NCBI GenBank assembly: GCA_963548155.1
Contig: CAUUTP010000014.1
Location: forward strand, 1 to 30,563
Length of the DNA stretch: 30,563 nt
Direction: 5' to 3'
Source: Eikenella sp963548155
Lineage (GTDB): Bacteria > Pseudomonadota > Gammaproteobacteria > Burkholderiales > Neisseriaceae
The stretch's first letter is position 1. The number at the start of each line of letters is the position of its first letter. The translations under genes and the position numbers were made by a program. The notes under the pieces are model-generated. The model was not told the origin of the DNA, did no database searches, and worked only from the letters and a program-made list of their open reading frames with translations. Shown here one piece after another: positions 13,276-21,010 of the stretch.

Positions 13276-15102
13276 TCAGTGTAGGGCTTCGTAGATTTTT
13301 TCAGCCAAGGCGCGGCTGATGCCTTCGGTTTGGGCCAAGTCGTCGATGCTGGCGGCTTGGATGCCGCGCAGGCCGCCAAAGCGGGTGAGTAGGCTGCGGC
13401 GGCGCTTGTCGCCCACGCCGGGGATTTCGGCCAGCGAGGAGGTAACGCGGGCTTTGCCGCGTTTGCGGCGGTGGCCGGTGATGGCAAAGCGGTGGGATTC
13501 GTCGCGCACGGTTTGCAAAAGGTGCAGGGCGGGGTGATGCGGCGGGAGCTGGGTGGTGGTGCCCAAGTGCGGAATAATCAGCTCTTCGAGTCCGGCTTTG
13601 CGCTCGGGACCTTTGGCAATACCGACCATGGACAGGCGGATGCCTAAATCCTGCCATACTTGCTGCGCCATGGCCACTTGGCCTTTGCCGCCGTCAATCA
13701 GCACCAGATCTGGCCATTTGCCGTCTTCTTCGTTGCCTTCGGCCAGTTTGCCGTAGCGGCGGGTAAGCACTTCGCGCATGGCGGCGTAGTCGTCGCCGGC
13801 TTTGGCGGTTTTGATGTTGTAGCGGCGGTATTGGTCTGGGCGCATGCTTTGGTTTTCATATACCACGCAGGAAGCGACGGTGGCTTCGCCTTGGGTATGG
13901 CTGATGTCGAAGCATTCGATGCGGTTGAGCTCGGCGGTGGGCAGTTGTAGCAGCTCGGCCAAGGCTTGGACGCGTTGTTCTTGGTTTTGGTTTTGCTGCT
14001 GTTTCTGGCGCAGGGCGAGCAGGGCGTTTTGTTCGGCCATTTGCAGCCACACGCGCCGCTCGCCGCTGGTTTTGGCAATAAAGCGGATTTGTTTGCCGTG
14101 CTCTTCGATTAGGGCGGTTTGCAGGTTTTCAGGTAGCCTGAAGTTGCTGATGATGATGTCGGGCTTGTCGCGGCCGAGATAATGCTGGGCAGCAAAGGCT
14201 TCACCATAGGCGGCGGCTTCTTCGGGAGCGGAGTGGCGGCTGTCGGGGAAAAAGCTTTTTTCACCCACGCGCCGGCCGTTGCGGATGCTGACCCAGTGGA
14301 TACAGATGCTGCCTTGCTCGGCAGCGAGGGCGAGGATATCGATGTTGTAGGCAGCGTTGGGGTTGTTACTGTCGATAAATTGCTGGCTCTGGATTTTGCC
14401 TAGGGCTTGGATTTGGTCGCGGTAGCGGGCAGCGTGTTCGAAGTCGAGCGTTTCGGCGGCCTGCTGCATTTTTGCGGTGAGGCTTTGCATCAGGCGGTCG
14501 GCTTTGCCATTGAGGAAAGTGGCGGCTTCTTCCACGCTGGTGCGGTAGTCTTCCTGTGAAATATGGCCGACGCAGGGAGCGGAACAGCGTTTGATTTGGT
14601 AGAGCAGGCAGGGGCGGTCACGGTGTTCGAATACGCTGTCTTCGCAGGTGCGCAGCAAGAAAACTTTCTGCAAAATCTGAATGCTGTCGCGCACGGCGTA
14701 ACTGTTGGGGTAGGGGCCGAAGTATTGGTTGGTTTTCTTCAGGCTGCCGCGGTAGTAGGCCATTTGCGGGAAGGCATGGCCGGTAAGCATGAGATAGGGG
14801 TAGGACTTGTCGTCGCGGAACAGGATATTGTATTTCGGCGACAAGGCCTTGATGAAGTTGTTTTCGAGAATCAGCGCTTCTGTTTCGGAGCGGGTTACCG
14901 TGATTTCGATGTGGGCAATCTGCCGCACCATCAGGGCGATACGCGGCGCTAAGTCGTTTTTTTGAAAATAGCTGCCCACGCGGCGTTTGAGGTTGACGGC
15001 TTTGCCGACGTACAAAACCTGCCCATCCTTATCCGAAAAGCGGTAAACGCCGGGCAGGTTGGGCAGGTTGCTGATGATGGCATGCGGGTCGAAATCAGAC
15101 AT
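13276..15102 (-). CDS. uvrC: Excinuclease ABC subunit C
   Basis: UvrC makes both incisions around a DNA lesion after UvrA and UvrB have marked it. The 608-residue protein has the N-terminal GIY-YIG nuclease (GVYRFSDKDGQVLYVGKAVNLKRRVGSYF, about 18-47), a Cys-rich segment (RTCEDSVF...RPCLLYQIKRCSAPCVG), the UvrB-binding UVR helix (about 200-240), the RNase H-like C-terminal nuclease (ECFDISHTQGEATVASCVVYEN, LVLIDGGKGQV, DESHRFAITGHRRKR) and two helix-hairpin-helix units (LAEIPGVGDKRRRSLL; IQAASIDDLAQTEGISRALA). A DUS at 14128-14139 is read as FRLPENLQ. It lies between a DUF4124 gene (71 bases upstream) and pgsA (11 bases downstream). Secure. Confidence 0.98.
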   Translation of the reverse strand: MSDFDPHAIISNLPNLPGVYRFSDKDGQVLYVGKAVNLKRRVGSYFQKNDLAPRIALMVRQIAHIEITVTRSETEALILENNFIKALSPKYNILFRDDKSYPYLMLTGHAFPQMAYYRGSLKKTNQYFGPYPNSYAVRDSIQILQKVFLLRTCEDSVFEHRDRPCLLYQIKRCSAPCVGHISQEDYRTSVEEAATFLNGKADRLMQSLTAKMQQAAETLDFEHAARYRDQIQALGKIQSQQFIDSNNPNAAYNIDILALAAEQGSICIHWVSIRNGRRVGEKSFFPDSRHSAPEEAAAYGEAFAAQHYLGRDKPDIIISNFRLPENLQTALIEEHGKQIRFIAKTSGERRVWLQMAEQNALLALRQKQQQNQNQEQRVQALAELLQLPTAELNRIECFDISHTQGEATVASCVVYENQSMRPDQYRRYNIKTAKAGDDYAAMREVLTRRYGKLAEGNEEDGKWPDLVLIDGGKGQVAMAQQVWQDLGIRLSMVGIAKGPERKAGLEELIIPHLGTTTQLPPHHPALHLLQTVRDESHRFAITGHRRKRGKARVTSSLAEIPGVGDKRRRSLLTRFGGLRGIQAASIDDLAQTEGISRALAEKIYEALH

Positions 15103-15173
15103 GGCCGAAGGTTTGCTGGAAAGTGAAACGGCAAGACCGAACGGCCGGCTGAATCAAACCGGCTGGAGCGCCG

Positions 15174-15644
15174 TTAGTTGCAATATTGGTTTACGTTGTT
15201 CTGGTATTGCTGGATAAGCTGCTCGCGGTTTTGGATGCGGGCGGTTTGCGCGTATTGCAAGTTAATTTTTGCAACGTTGCAGTTGCTGGCGCGGGCAGCA
15301 TTGTTATCTTCAATTACTTTGCGGTTGGATTCTTCCCTAGCCTGGTTTTCTTCCATCTGTTTCTGGTTGGCCATGGCCTGCAAATCGGCAGCGGAGATTT
15401 CGCCATTATTATTCTGCACTTGCGGCAGCTGGTTTTGCTGCTGGCCGGGAGGCGCAACGGCAGGGCGCGAGGTTTGGGTGCGCACGTTCACGATGTTGCT
15501 ACTGGCGGGGATGAGGTTTTTCGGCACGTCGGAATAGTTGGAAACGCGGCCAGTTTTCCATTCATACACGTCTTCTGCCATCAGGCTACCTGAAAACAAC
15601 ATGGTTGCGGCGCAGGCGGCCAGCAAGGTTAATTTTTTATTCAT
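15174..15644 (-). CDS. DUF4124 domain-containing secreted protein
   Basis: The 156-residue protein has a signal peptide (MNKKLTLLAACAATMLFSGSLMA, cut before EDVYE) and a DUF4124 unit (DVYEWKTGRVSNYSDVPKNL), a short beta-type domain found in many proteobacterial envelope proteins whose function is unknown. After it come a Gln/Asn/Pro-rich linker (about 60-85) and a helical, Gln/Asn/Arg-rich tail with two cysteines (SNCNVAKINLQYAQTARIQNR, final QYCN) that could form a disulfide. A perfect DUS (15583-15594) lies within the signal peptide and encodes its FSGSL segment, a neutral place to tolerate an uptake sequence. It is upstream of uvrC on the same strand and may be co-transcribed. Periplasmic location is predicted; function unknown. 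Confidence 0.87.
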   Translation of the reverse strand: MNKKLTLLAACAATMLFSGSLMAEDVYEWKTGRVSNYSDVPKNLIPASSNIVNVRTQTSRPAVAPPGQQQNQLPQVQNNNGEISAADLQAMANQKQMEENQAREESNRKVIEDNNAARASNCNVAKINLQYAQTARIQNREQLIQQYQNNVNQYCN

Positions 15645-15685
15645 TTGGTGGTCTTCCCGTTGAATATGGTTACATAATCAGTTTC

Positions 15686-15715
15686 ATTGTACTTCAACTG
15701 ACGGGCGAATGTCAT
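15686..15715 (-). promoter_or_regulatory. Promoter of the DUF4124 gene
   Basis: On the minus strand, ATGACA (15715-15710), an 18-base spacer and TACAAT (15691-15686) make a good sigma-70-type promoter about 42 bases before the start codon. It is back to back with the guaB promoter. Confidence 0.5.
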
Positions 15716-15731
15716 TTTTGGAGCCTGATGC

Positions 15732-15760
15732 TTACTAAATGCCGACAAATTTGCTACAAT
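15732..15760 (+). promoter_or_regulatory. guaB: Promoter of guaB
   Basis: TTACTA (15732-15737), a 17-base spacer and TACAAT (15755-15760) precede guaB by about 40 bases. An AAGAAGG ribosome-binding site at 15784-15790 decides the start at 15800. Confidence 0.5.
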
Positions 15761-15799
15761 GCGGCCGCATTATTAGCAACCGACAAGAAGGTTTTAATC

Positions 15800-17266
15800 A
15801 TGCGAATCGTTGAAAAAGCCTACACCTTTGATGATGTATTGCTTGTTCCCGCCCATTCCCAAGTGCTGCCCAAGCACGTCTCGCTGCAAACCCGCCTCAC
15901 CCGCAACATTTCCATTAATATGCCCCTGATTTCCGCCGCCATGGACACCGTTACCGAAGCGCGCTTGGCCATTTCTATGGCGCAGGAAGGCGGCATCGGT
16001 ATTATTCATAAGAACATGAGCATCAAACGCCAGGCTGAGGCCGTAGCTAAGGTGAAGCGGCACGAGAGCGGCGTGGTGAAAGACCCGGTAACGATTGCGC
16101 CGGAAATGTTGGTTGGCCAGCTGTTGGAAATGCGTGCACAACGCAGGCGGCAAATGTCTGGCTTGCCGGTGGTGCAGGATGGCAAACTGGTGGGCTTGGT
16201 TACTAACCGCGATTTGCGCTTTGAAACCCGCCTCGACCAACCGGTGTCCGCCATTATGACGCCCCGAGCCGAATTGGTTACCGTGCCCGAAGGCACCAGC
16301 ATTGAAGACGCGCGCGAACTGATGCATCAGCATAAGGTCGAGCGTGTTTTGGTTGTAAACGCCCAAGACGAGCTCAAAGGCCTGATTACGGTGCGTGATA
16401 TTTTGAAAACCACCGAATTCCCCTATGCGAATAAAGACCAAGACGGCCGCTTGCGCGTAGGTGCGGCGGTGGGTGTGGGCCCGGAAACCGACGAACGCGT
16501 GGCCGCTTTGGTGGCTGCCGGAGTGGATGTGATTGTGGTGGACACCGCACACGGCCACAGCCAAGGCGTTTTGGATCGGGTGCGCTGGGTGAAGGCACAC
16601 TTCCCGCAAGTGCAAGTCATCGGCGGCAACATCGCCACCGCACAAGCAGCCCGCGATTTGGTGGCTGCCGGGGCAGACGCAGTGAAAGTGGGCATTGGTC
16701 CGGGCTCGATTTGCACCACCCGCATCGTGGCCGGCGTGGGCGTGCCGCAGCTGACGGCGATTCACAATGTGGCCGAAGCGCTCAAAGGCACCGGCGTGCC
16801 GCTGATTGCCGATGGTGGCATCCGCTTCTCCGGCGACGTAGCCAAAGCCTTGGCGGCCGGTGCCTCCACCGTGATGCTGGGCGGTATGTTTGCAGGCACA
16901 GACGAAGCGCCGGGCGAAATCGAGCTCTATCAAGGCCGCTCCTACAAATCCTACCGCGGCATGGGCTCGCTGGGCGCGATGAGCCAAGGCTCGTCCGACC
17001 GTTATTTCCAAGACAAACAAGACAGTACCGACAAATACGTGCCCGAAGGCATCGAAGGCCGCGTGCCGTATAAAGGCCCGATTGTGAACATTATTCATCA
17101 GCTGGTGGGCGGCCTGCGCTCCAGCATGGGCTATTTGGGCTGTGCCAATATTGCCGAAATGCATGAAAAGGCCGAGTTTGTGGAAATCACCGCTGCGGGC
17201 ATGAGCGAATCGCACGTGCATGATGTGCAGATTACCAAAGAAGCGCCGAACTACCACGGGCGCTGA
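15800..17266 (+). CDS. guaB: Inosine-5'-monophosphate dehydrogenase
   Basis: GuaB oxidises IMP to XMP with NAD, the rate-limiting step towards GMP. Starting at ATG 15800 gives 488 residues, the same length as E. coli GuaB; the frame runs back to 15605 but the extra part has no ribosome-binding site and crosses the promoter. Visible are the N-terminal FDDVLLVPAHSQVLP, the barrel segment PLISAAMDTVTEARLAI, the two CBS domains (about 92-205; MSGLPVVQDGKLVGLVTNRDLRF, VERVLVVNAQDELKGLITVRDIL), VDVIVVDTAHGHS, and the catalytic loop VGIGPGSICTTRIVAG with Cys305. GGMFAGTDEAPGE and YRGMGSLGAM complete the active site. guaA is not adjacent. Secure. Confidence 0.98.
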   Translation: MRIVEKAYTFDDVLLVPAHSQVLPKHVSLQTRLTRNISINMPLISAAMDTVTEARLAISMAQEGGIGIIHKNMSIKRQAEAVAKVKRHESGVVKDPVTIAPEMLVGQLLEMRAQRRRQMSGLPVVQDGKLVGLVTNRDLRFETRLDQPVSAIMTPRAELVTVPEGTSIEDARELMHQHKVERVLVVNAQDELKGLITVRDILKTTEFPYANKDQDGRLRVGAAVGVGPETDERVAALVAAGVDVIVVDTAHGHSQGVLDRVRWVKAHFPQVQVIGGNIATAQAARDLVAAGADAVKVGIGPGSICTTRIVAGVGVPQLTAIHNVAEALKGTGVPLIADGGIRFSGDVAKALAAGASTVMLGGMFAGTDEAPGEIELYQGRSYKSYRGMGSLGAMSQGSSDRYFQDKQDSTDKYVPEGIEGRVPYKGPIVNIIHQLVGGLRSSMGYLGCANIAEMHEKAEFVEITAAGMSESHVHDVQITKEAPNYHGR

Positions 17267-17282
17267 TTAGGCTTTTAGATAT

Positions 17283-17324
17283 CAGGCTACCTGAAAAATC
17301 TAAATGCTAGTTTCAGGTAGCCTG
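17283..17324 (+). terminator. Inverted DUS pair after guaB
   Basis: Perfect DUS at 17284-17295 and 17312-17323 with 14-base arms (CAGGCTACCTGAAA and complement) and a 14-base loop, 17 bases after the guaB stop. There is no T run, so termination may be partial. Confidence 0.5.
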
Positions 17325-17365
17325 TACGCTGTCATGGCAATACTCTTAATACAGAAGGAAACCCC

Positions 17366-18292
17366 ATGTCTTTTGCCTTTTTCTTCCCTGGCCAAGGCTC
17401 GCAGAGCCTGAATATGATGGCCGGTTTCGACGGCAGCGCTGTTGTGCGCCAAACCTTTGAGCAGGCCTCCGCTGCGCTGGGCGAGGATTTGTGGGCGATG
17501 ATGAACGGCGAAGATGCCGCGCTCATCGGCCAAACCGTGAACACCCAGCCCTTGATGCTGGCCGCAGGCGTGGCCACTTACCGCGCTTACCTCGAAGCCG
17601 GCGGCAAAACCCCCGCCGCCGTAGCCGGGCACAGCCTGGGCGAATACAGCGCACTGGTGGCCGCCGGCAGCCTGGATTTTGCCGATGCCGTGCGCCTGGT
17701 GCGCCTGCGTGCCGAGCTGATGCAGTCGGCCGTGCCGCAAGGGCAGGGCGCGATGGCTGCTATTTTGGGGTTGGAAGACGATGCGGTGCGACAAATCTGC
17801 GCCGCCGCCGCGCAAGGGCAGGTGGCCGAGGCGGTGAACTTCAATTCGCCCGGCCAAGTGGTGATTGCGGGCGATGCCGTGGCGGTGGAACGCGCCATGG
17901 CTGCAGCCAAAGAAGCCGGTGCCAAACGCGCGCTGCCGCTGCCCGTGTCTGTGCCGTCGCATTGCAGCCTGATGAAGCCTGCTGCCGAAAAACTGGCTGC
18001 CGCGCTGCAAAACGTGGCATTGAATGCGCCGCAAATCCGCGTGATCAACAACGTGGACGTGGCTTCCTACACCGACCCCGCGCAAATTAAAGACGCGCTG
18101 GTGCGCCAGCTTTACAGCCCGGTGCGCTGGACGGAAACTGTGGCGCTACTCGTGCGCGAGGGCATCACCGAATCCGCCGAGTGCGGCCCCGGCAAAGTGC
18201 TGGCCGGCCTGGCGAAACGCATCGATAAAGCCGCTGTGTGCGCCGCGCTCACTTCGCAGGAAGCAGTGGACGCATTTATCGCCGCCCATTAA
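17366..18292 (+). CDS. fabD: Malonyl-CoA--acyl carrier protein transacylase
   Basis: FabD moves malonyl groups from CoA to acyl carrier protein for fatty-acid elongation. The 308-residue protein starts MSFAFFFPGQGSQSLNM after an AGAAGGAA ribosome-binding site. The nucleophile is Ser90 in AGHSLGEYSAL; the catalytic His199 is in SVPSHCSLM; RAELMQSAV carries the malonate-binding Arg; VNFNSPGQVVIAG and IRVINNVDVASYTDP are standard family blocks. fabG follows on the same strand 67 bases downstream, as in the usual fab cluster, but fabH is not upstream (guaB is) and acpP is not downstream of fabG, so the cluster is split compared with E. coli. Secure. Confidence 0.97.
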   Translation: MSFAFFFPGQGSQSLNMMAGFDGSAVVRQTFEQASAALGEDLWAMMNGEDAALIGQTVNTQPLMLAAGVATYRAYLEAGGKTPAAVAGHSLGEYSALVAAGSLDFADAVRLVRLRAELMQSAVPQGQGAMAAILGLEDDAVRQICAAAAQGQVAEAVNFNSPGQVVIAGDAVAVERAMAAAKEAGAKRALPLPVSVPSHCSLMKPAAEKLAAALQNVALNAPQIRVINNVDVASYTDPAQIKDALVRQLYSPVRWTETVALLVREGITESAECGPGKVLAGLAKRIDKAAVCAALTSQEAVDAFIAAH

Positions 18293-18293
18293 T

Positions 18294-18329
18294 TTTCAGG
18301 TAGCCTTATACACTTGGGGCTACCTGAAA
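18294..18329 (+). repeat. Inverted DUS pair between fabD and fabG
   Basis: TTCAGGTAGCCT (18295-18306) and GGGCTACCTGAA (18317-18328, one mismatch) face each other over 10 bases, overlapping the region just past the fabD stop. It may attenuate rather than stop transcription, since fabG has no clear promoter of its own in the remaining 31 bases. Confidence 0.5.
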
Positions 18330-18359
18330 CCCTATTTCCCACTTAAAAGGAATCCCGAT

Positions 18360-19106
18360 ATGCTTACCCAAAATCTCTCTCAGAAAATCGCCTTGGTAAC
18401 CGGCGCCCCGCGCGGTATCGGCGCGGCCATTGCCGACTCGCTGGCGCAAGCCGGGGCAACGGTGATCGGCACGGCCGTTAGCGAAGCAGGTGCGGCTGCC
18501 ATTGGCCAGCGCTTGGCGCAATGGCAGGGGCATGGCCGCGTGTTGCAAATCAATGAAGAAAACAGCATCGAAAATTTGATTGCCGACATCGAAAAAGAGT
18601 TTGGCAAGTTGGATATCTTGGTAAACAATGCCGGCATCACGCGCGACAACCTATTGATGCGCATGAAAGAAGAAGAGTGGGACGAGATCATGCAAGTCAA
18701 CCTCAAATCCGTATTCCGCGCCAGCAAAGCCGTATTGCGCGGCATGATGAAGCAGCGCAGCGGCCGCATCATCAACATCACTTCCGTGGTGGGCGCGATG
18801 GGCAATGCCGGCCAGAGCAACTACGCCGCCGCCAAAGCCGGTCTGATGGGATTCTCCAAATCGCTGGCGCGCGAAGTGGGCAGCCGCGGCATCACCGTAA
18901 ACTGTGTGGCTCCCGGCTTCATCGATACTGCCATGACTCAAGCCCTGCCTGAGGAAGTCCGCGCAGCATTCACCGCCCAAACTTCGCTGGGCAAATTCGG
19001 CGAAGCAGACGATGTGGCCGCCGCCGTTTTGTTTCTCGCCTCCGAGCAGGCACGCTACATCACCGGCCAAACCCTGCACGTGAACGGCGGTATGCTGATG
19101 CCCTAA
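18360..19106 (+). CDS. fabG: 3-oxoacyl-[acyl-carrier-protein] reductase
   Basis: FabG reduces 3-oxoacyl-ACP with NADPH in each elongation round. The 248-residue short-chain dehydrogenase shows the cofactor loop TGAPRGIG (residues 14-21), the NNAG motif (DILVNNAGITRDNLLMRM), catalytic Ser in IINITSVVG, and the YxxxK pair in NYAAAKAGLMGFSKSL, then VNCVAPGFIDTAMT and the C-terminal ITGQTLHVNGGMLMP. The cofactor loop has Pro17 where FabG proteins usually have Ser (TGASRGIG); the Gly pattern is intact, so activity is likely retained. AAAAGGAA precedes the start. dut lies downstream. Secure. Confidence 0.97.
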   Translation: MLTQNLSQKIALVTGAPRGIGAAIADSLAQAGATVIGTAVSEAGAAAIGQRLAQWQGHGRVLQINEENSIENLIADIEKEFGKLDILVNNAGITRDNLLMRMKEEEWDEIMQVNLKSVFRASKAVLRGMMKQRSGRIINITSVVGAMGNAGQSNYAAAKAGLMGFSKSLAREVGSRGITVNCVAPGFIDTAMTQALPEEVRAAFTAQTSLGKFGEADDVAAAVLFLASEQARYITGQTLHVNGGMLMP

Positions 19107-19121
19107 GCAGCGCAGCTATAT

Positions 19122-19162
19122 TTTCAGGTAGCCTGCCGCAGGGCATCAAGGGCTACCTGAAA
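19122..19162 (+). terminator. Inverted DUS pair after fabG
   Basis: TTCAGGTAGCCT (19123-19134) and GGGCTACCTGAA (19150-19161, one mismatch) pair over 15 bases, then AAATTTAT follows. It probably separates fabG from dut. Confidence 0.5.
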
Positions 19163-19202
19163 ATTTATCTACATTAGAATTCAAATCTTTATCGAGATAA
19201 AC

Positions 19203-19655
19203 ATGCAACCCACAGTCGAACTCAAGATCCTCAACCCCAAAATGCAAGAACACCTGCCGCACTACGCCACCCCCGGCGCCGCCGGCCTCGATTTGCGCGC
19301 CTGTTTGGACGAAGCCGTAGAGCTGCCGCCCGGCGGCACATTCCTCGTGCCCACCGGCATCGCCATCCATCTGGCCGACCCGGCCTACGCCGCCATGCTG
19401 CTGCCGCGCTCCGGGCTGGGCCATAAGAACGGTATCGTGTTGGGCAACCTGGTCGGCCTGATTGATTCCGACTACCAGGGCGAACTCAAGATTTCATTGT
19501 GGAACCGCAGCAGCGAAACGTTCACTATCGAACCGATGGCACGCGTGGCACAAATGGTGATCGTGCCTGTGCTGCAGCCGCAGTTTAAAGTGGTGGAAGA
19601 ATTTGCCCAGAGCTCACGCGGCGAAGGCGGCTTCGGCAGCACAGGGAAGATGTGA
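19203..19655 (+). CDS. dut: Deoxyuridine 5'-triphosphate nucleotidohydrolase (dUTPase)
   Basis: Dut hydrolyses dUTP to dUMP, keeping uracil out of DNA and feeding thymidylate synthesis. The 150-residue trimeric-type enzyme has all five motifs in order: PGAAGLDLRA (with the catalytic Asp), PRSGLGHKNGI, GLIDSDYQGEL, RVAQMVIVPV and the C-terminal RGEGGFGSTGKM arm that closes over the active site. The ribosome-binding site is weak (GAGATAA). It stands between DUS hairpins on both sides and is probably transcribed with or independently of fabG. Normal length, secure. Confidence 0.97.
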   Translation: MQPTVELKILNPKMQEHLPHYATPGAAGLDLRACLDEAVELPPGGTFLVPTGIAIHLADPAYAAMLLPRSGLGHKNGIVLGNLVGLIDSDYQGELKISLWNRSSETFTIEPMARVAQMVIVPVLQPQFKVVEEFAQSSRGEGGFGSTGKM

Positions 19656-19669
19656 AGCAGGTTTGAACA

Positions 19670-19737
19670 AAGGCTACCTGAAAGCGAATGCAGTGAGTTT
19701 TAACTCTTTTGAAGCTGCGTTTTCAGGTAGCTTTTTT
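19670..19737. terminator. DUS hairpin between convergent dut and RpfE-type gene
   Basis: A perfect DUS (19671-19682) faces TTCAGGTAGCTT (19722-19733, one mismatch) over about 40 bases, followed by TTTTTTATTT. Flanking genes converge, so a shared terminator is likely. The T run touches the stop of the minus-strand gene. Confidence 0.55.
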
Positions 19738-20707
19738 ATTTGCTTATGCCGTCTAAGCGGCCGCTGAAGCGGCGTTTGGGTTTCCAGAAGGCCCAGCCGC
19801 TGCGGGCGTGGATTTCGAGGTTGCCGCCGTGTTCGCCGTCGGTGAGGAGGCGGGCGGCAGGGAGGTGATTGCGTTGCAGGGCGTGCCACAGGGGGGCGAA
19901 GAATTGTTCGTCCAATTGTTGTAGGGTGTGGGTGTAGGCGTGCGGGTCGCCCAGTTCGGCGGCTTGTTGCAGTTCGTCGAGATAGAGGGCGCTGTGTTCG
20001 ATTGGTGTTTGGCTCTCGGCGGCGCTAGCTTGCCAATCGGGGAGGCTGTCGGGGGCGGGACGGATTTGCGGGCTGCGGCTGTAGGCGGCCCAGGGGCTGT
20101 TGCTGCCGATTAGGGCGGGGGGCTCGGCATGGGTGTCGGGCATTTCGTCCCACAGCCAGAGGGCGTTGACGGGGAGCCTGCCTGCGGCTTGGCGGCGTTG
20201 GTTGACGGGGTGTTCGTGCAGCCACATTTGGATTTCGGTTTGGCGTTGCAGCCATTGACCGCGCTGGGGGCCGCCGGCTTGGGGCAGGTCGGCGTGTTGG
20301 CCGGTGATGTTGAGGATGCAGGGGGCTTGCCAGGCGGCGTGGCGGGGCAGGCGGATGCTCCACAGCTCGGGGGAGAGGGGGGCGAACTGCCAGCCGTCTT
20401 CGCCGCAGAAGGCGTTGAGGCCGTGGCACAGCACTTCGGCTTCTTCGGGGCTGATTGAGAGGCCGCTGCTTTGCAGCTGGGCACTATGCAGCCCGAGCTG
20501 CTGGTGCAGGGGGCTGGCGAAGGCGTAGGGTTCGGCGAAGAGGTGGTTTAGCTGCACGCCGAGGTGGGCAAAGCAGAAATCGGCAGGTTCGGCAGGGATA
20601 GGTTGGAAACGGCCGAAACGTAGCAGGCGGTTGAGGGCGGGGGTGTGCAGGCTGGGAAGTTCTTCGGGCTGCGGCCAGTTGAGGCCGGGGAGGAATAGGG
20701 TGAACAT
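19736..20707 (-). CDS. RpfE-type regulatory / phosphoglycerate mutase-like protein of beta-proteobacteria
   Basis: The 323-residue protein resembles a beta- and gamma-proteobacterial family annotated as RpfE-type regulatory protein or cofactor-independent phosphoglycerate mutase-like; the assignment rests on the opening MFTLFLPGLNWPQPEELPSL, the LHTPALNRLLRFGRF block, CFAHLGVQLNHLFAEPYAFA and the middle PVNALWLWDEMPD with the late LDEQFFAPLWHAL and LTDGEHGGNLEI segments. No metal-binding or phosphatase catalytic residues of true phosphoglycerate mutases are evident, so enzyme activity is not claimed. It is Trp- and Pro-rich, has no signal peptide and should be cytoplasmic. Family call is from memory and moderate. 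Confidence 0.7.
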   Translation of the reverse strand: MFTLFLPGLNWPQPEELPSLHTPALNRLLRFGRFQPIPAEPADFCFAHLGVQLNHLFAEPYAFASPLHQQLGLHSAQLQSSGLSISPEEAEVLCHGLNAFCGEDGWQFAPLSPELWSIRLPRHAAWQAPCILNITGQHADLPQAGGPQRGQWLQRQTEIQMWLHEHPVNQRRQAAGRLPVNALWLWDEMPDTHAEPPALIGSNSPWAAYSRSPQIRPAPDSLPDWQASAAESQTPIEHSALYLDELQQAAELGDPHAYTHTLQQLDEQFFAPLWHALQRNHLPAARLLTDGEHGGNLEIHARSGWAFWKPKRRFSGRLDGISK

Positions 20708-21010
20708 GGGTGTGCGGCGGGTTGTTTTTTAAAGGGGAAATTTTTCAGGTAGCCCCAATCGGGATATGGGCTACCTGAAAAATCGGGCGCAGGCAAACGG
20801 GCTGTGCGGCAGGTTTCGGGCAACTGGATGCGGAACAGGCTACCTGAAAAATAGCCGGTCTTGCGCGACAGGATTGCGCAGCATGGCGTTGCCGGGGTGG
20901 CAGGGGCTTCAGCCTGCCTTTTGATGCTGGCTGGGCTGAAGAGGCTACCTGAAAACGGGCGCTGTGAGATTCTGCGGAGCTAAAATTTCAGGTAGCCTCT
21001 TGCATGGGCA
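20708..21010. other. Intergenic region with five DUS copies
   Basis: No gene is supported. There is an imperfect inverted pair (TTCAGGTAGCCC at 20744-20755 and GGGCTACCTGAA at 20768-20779), whose two mismatches compensate so that the stem stays perfect, a single DUS at 20837-20848, and a pair at 20942-20953 and 20987-20998. The region separates two minus-strand genes. Confidence 0.6.
20941..20999 (-). terminator. Inverted DUS pair after the patatin-like gene
   Basis: GAGGCTACCTGAAA and its exact complement (arms of 14 bases, at 20941-20954 and 20986-20999) flank a 31-base loop, ending 12 bases past the patatin gene's stop. It is the likely terminator of that gene. Confidence 0.5.

Noticed and set aside
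15794..17257. 487-residue frame antisense to guaB, and similar long antisense frames in hemY, glmS and the DUF2339 gene
   Set aside because: They mirror strongly coding GC-rich genes, are rich in His/Arg/Gly/Ala, and resemble no protein family.
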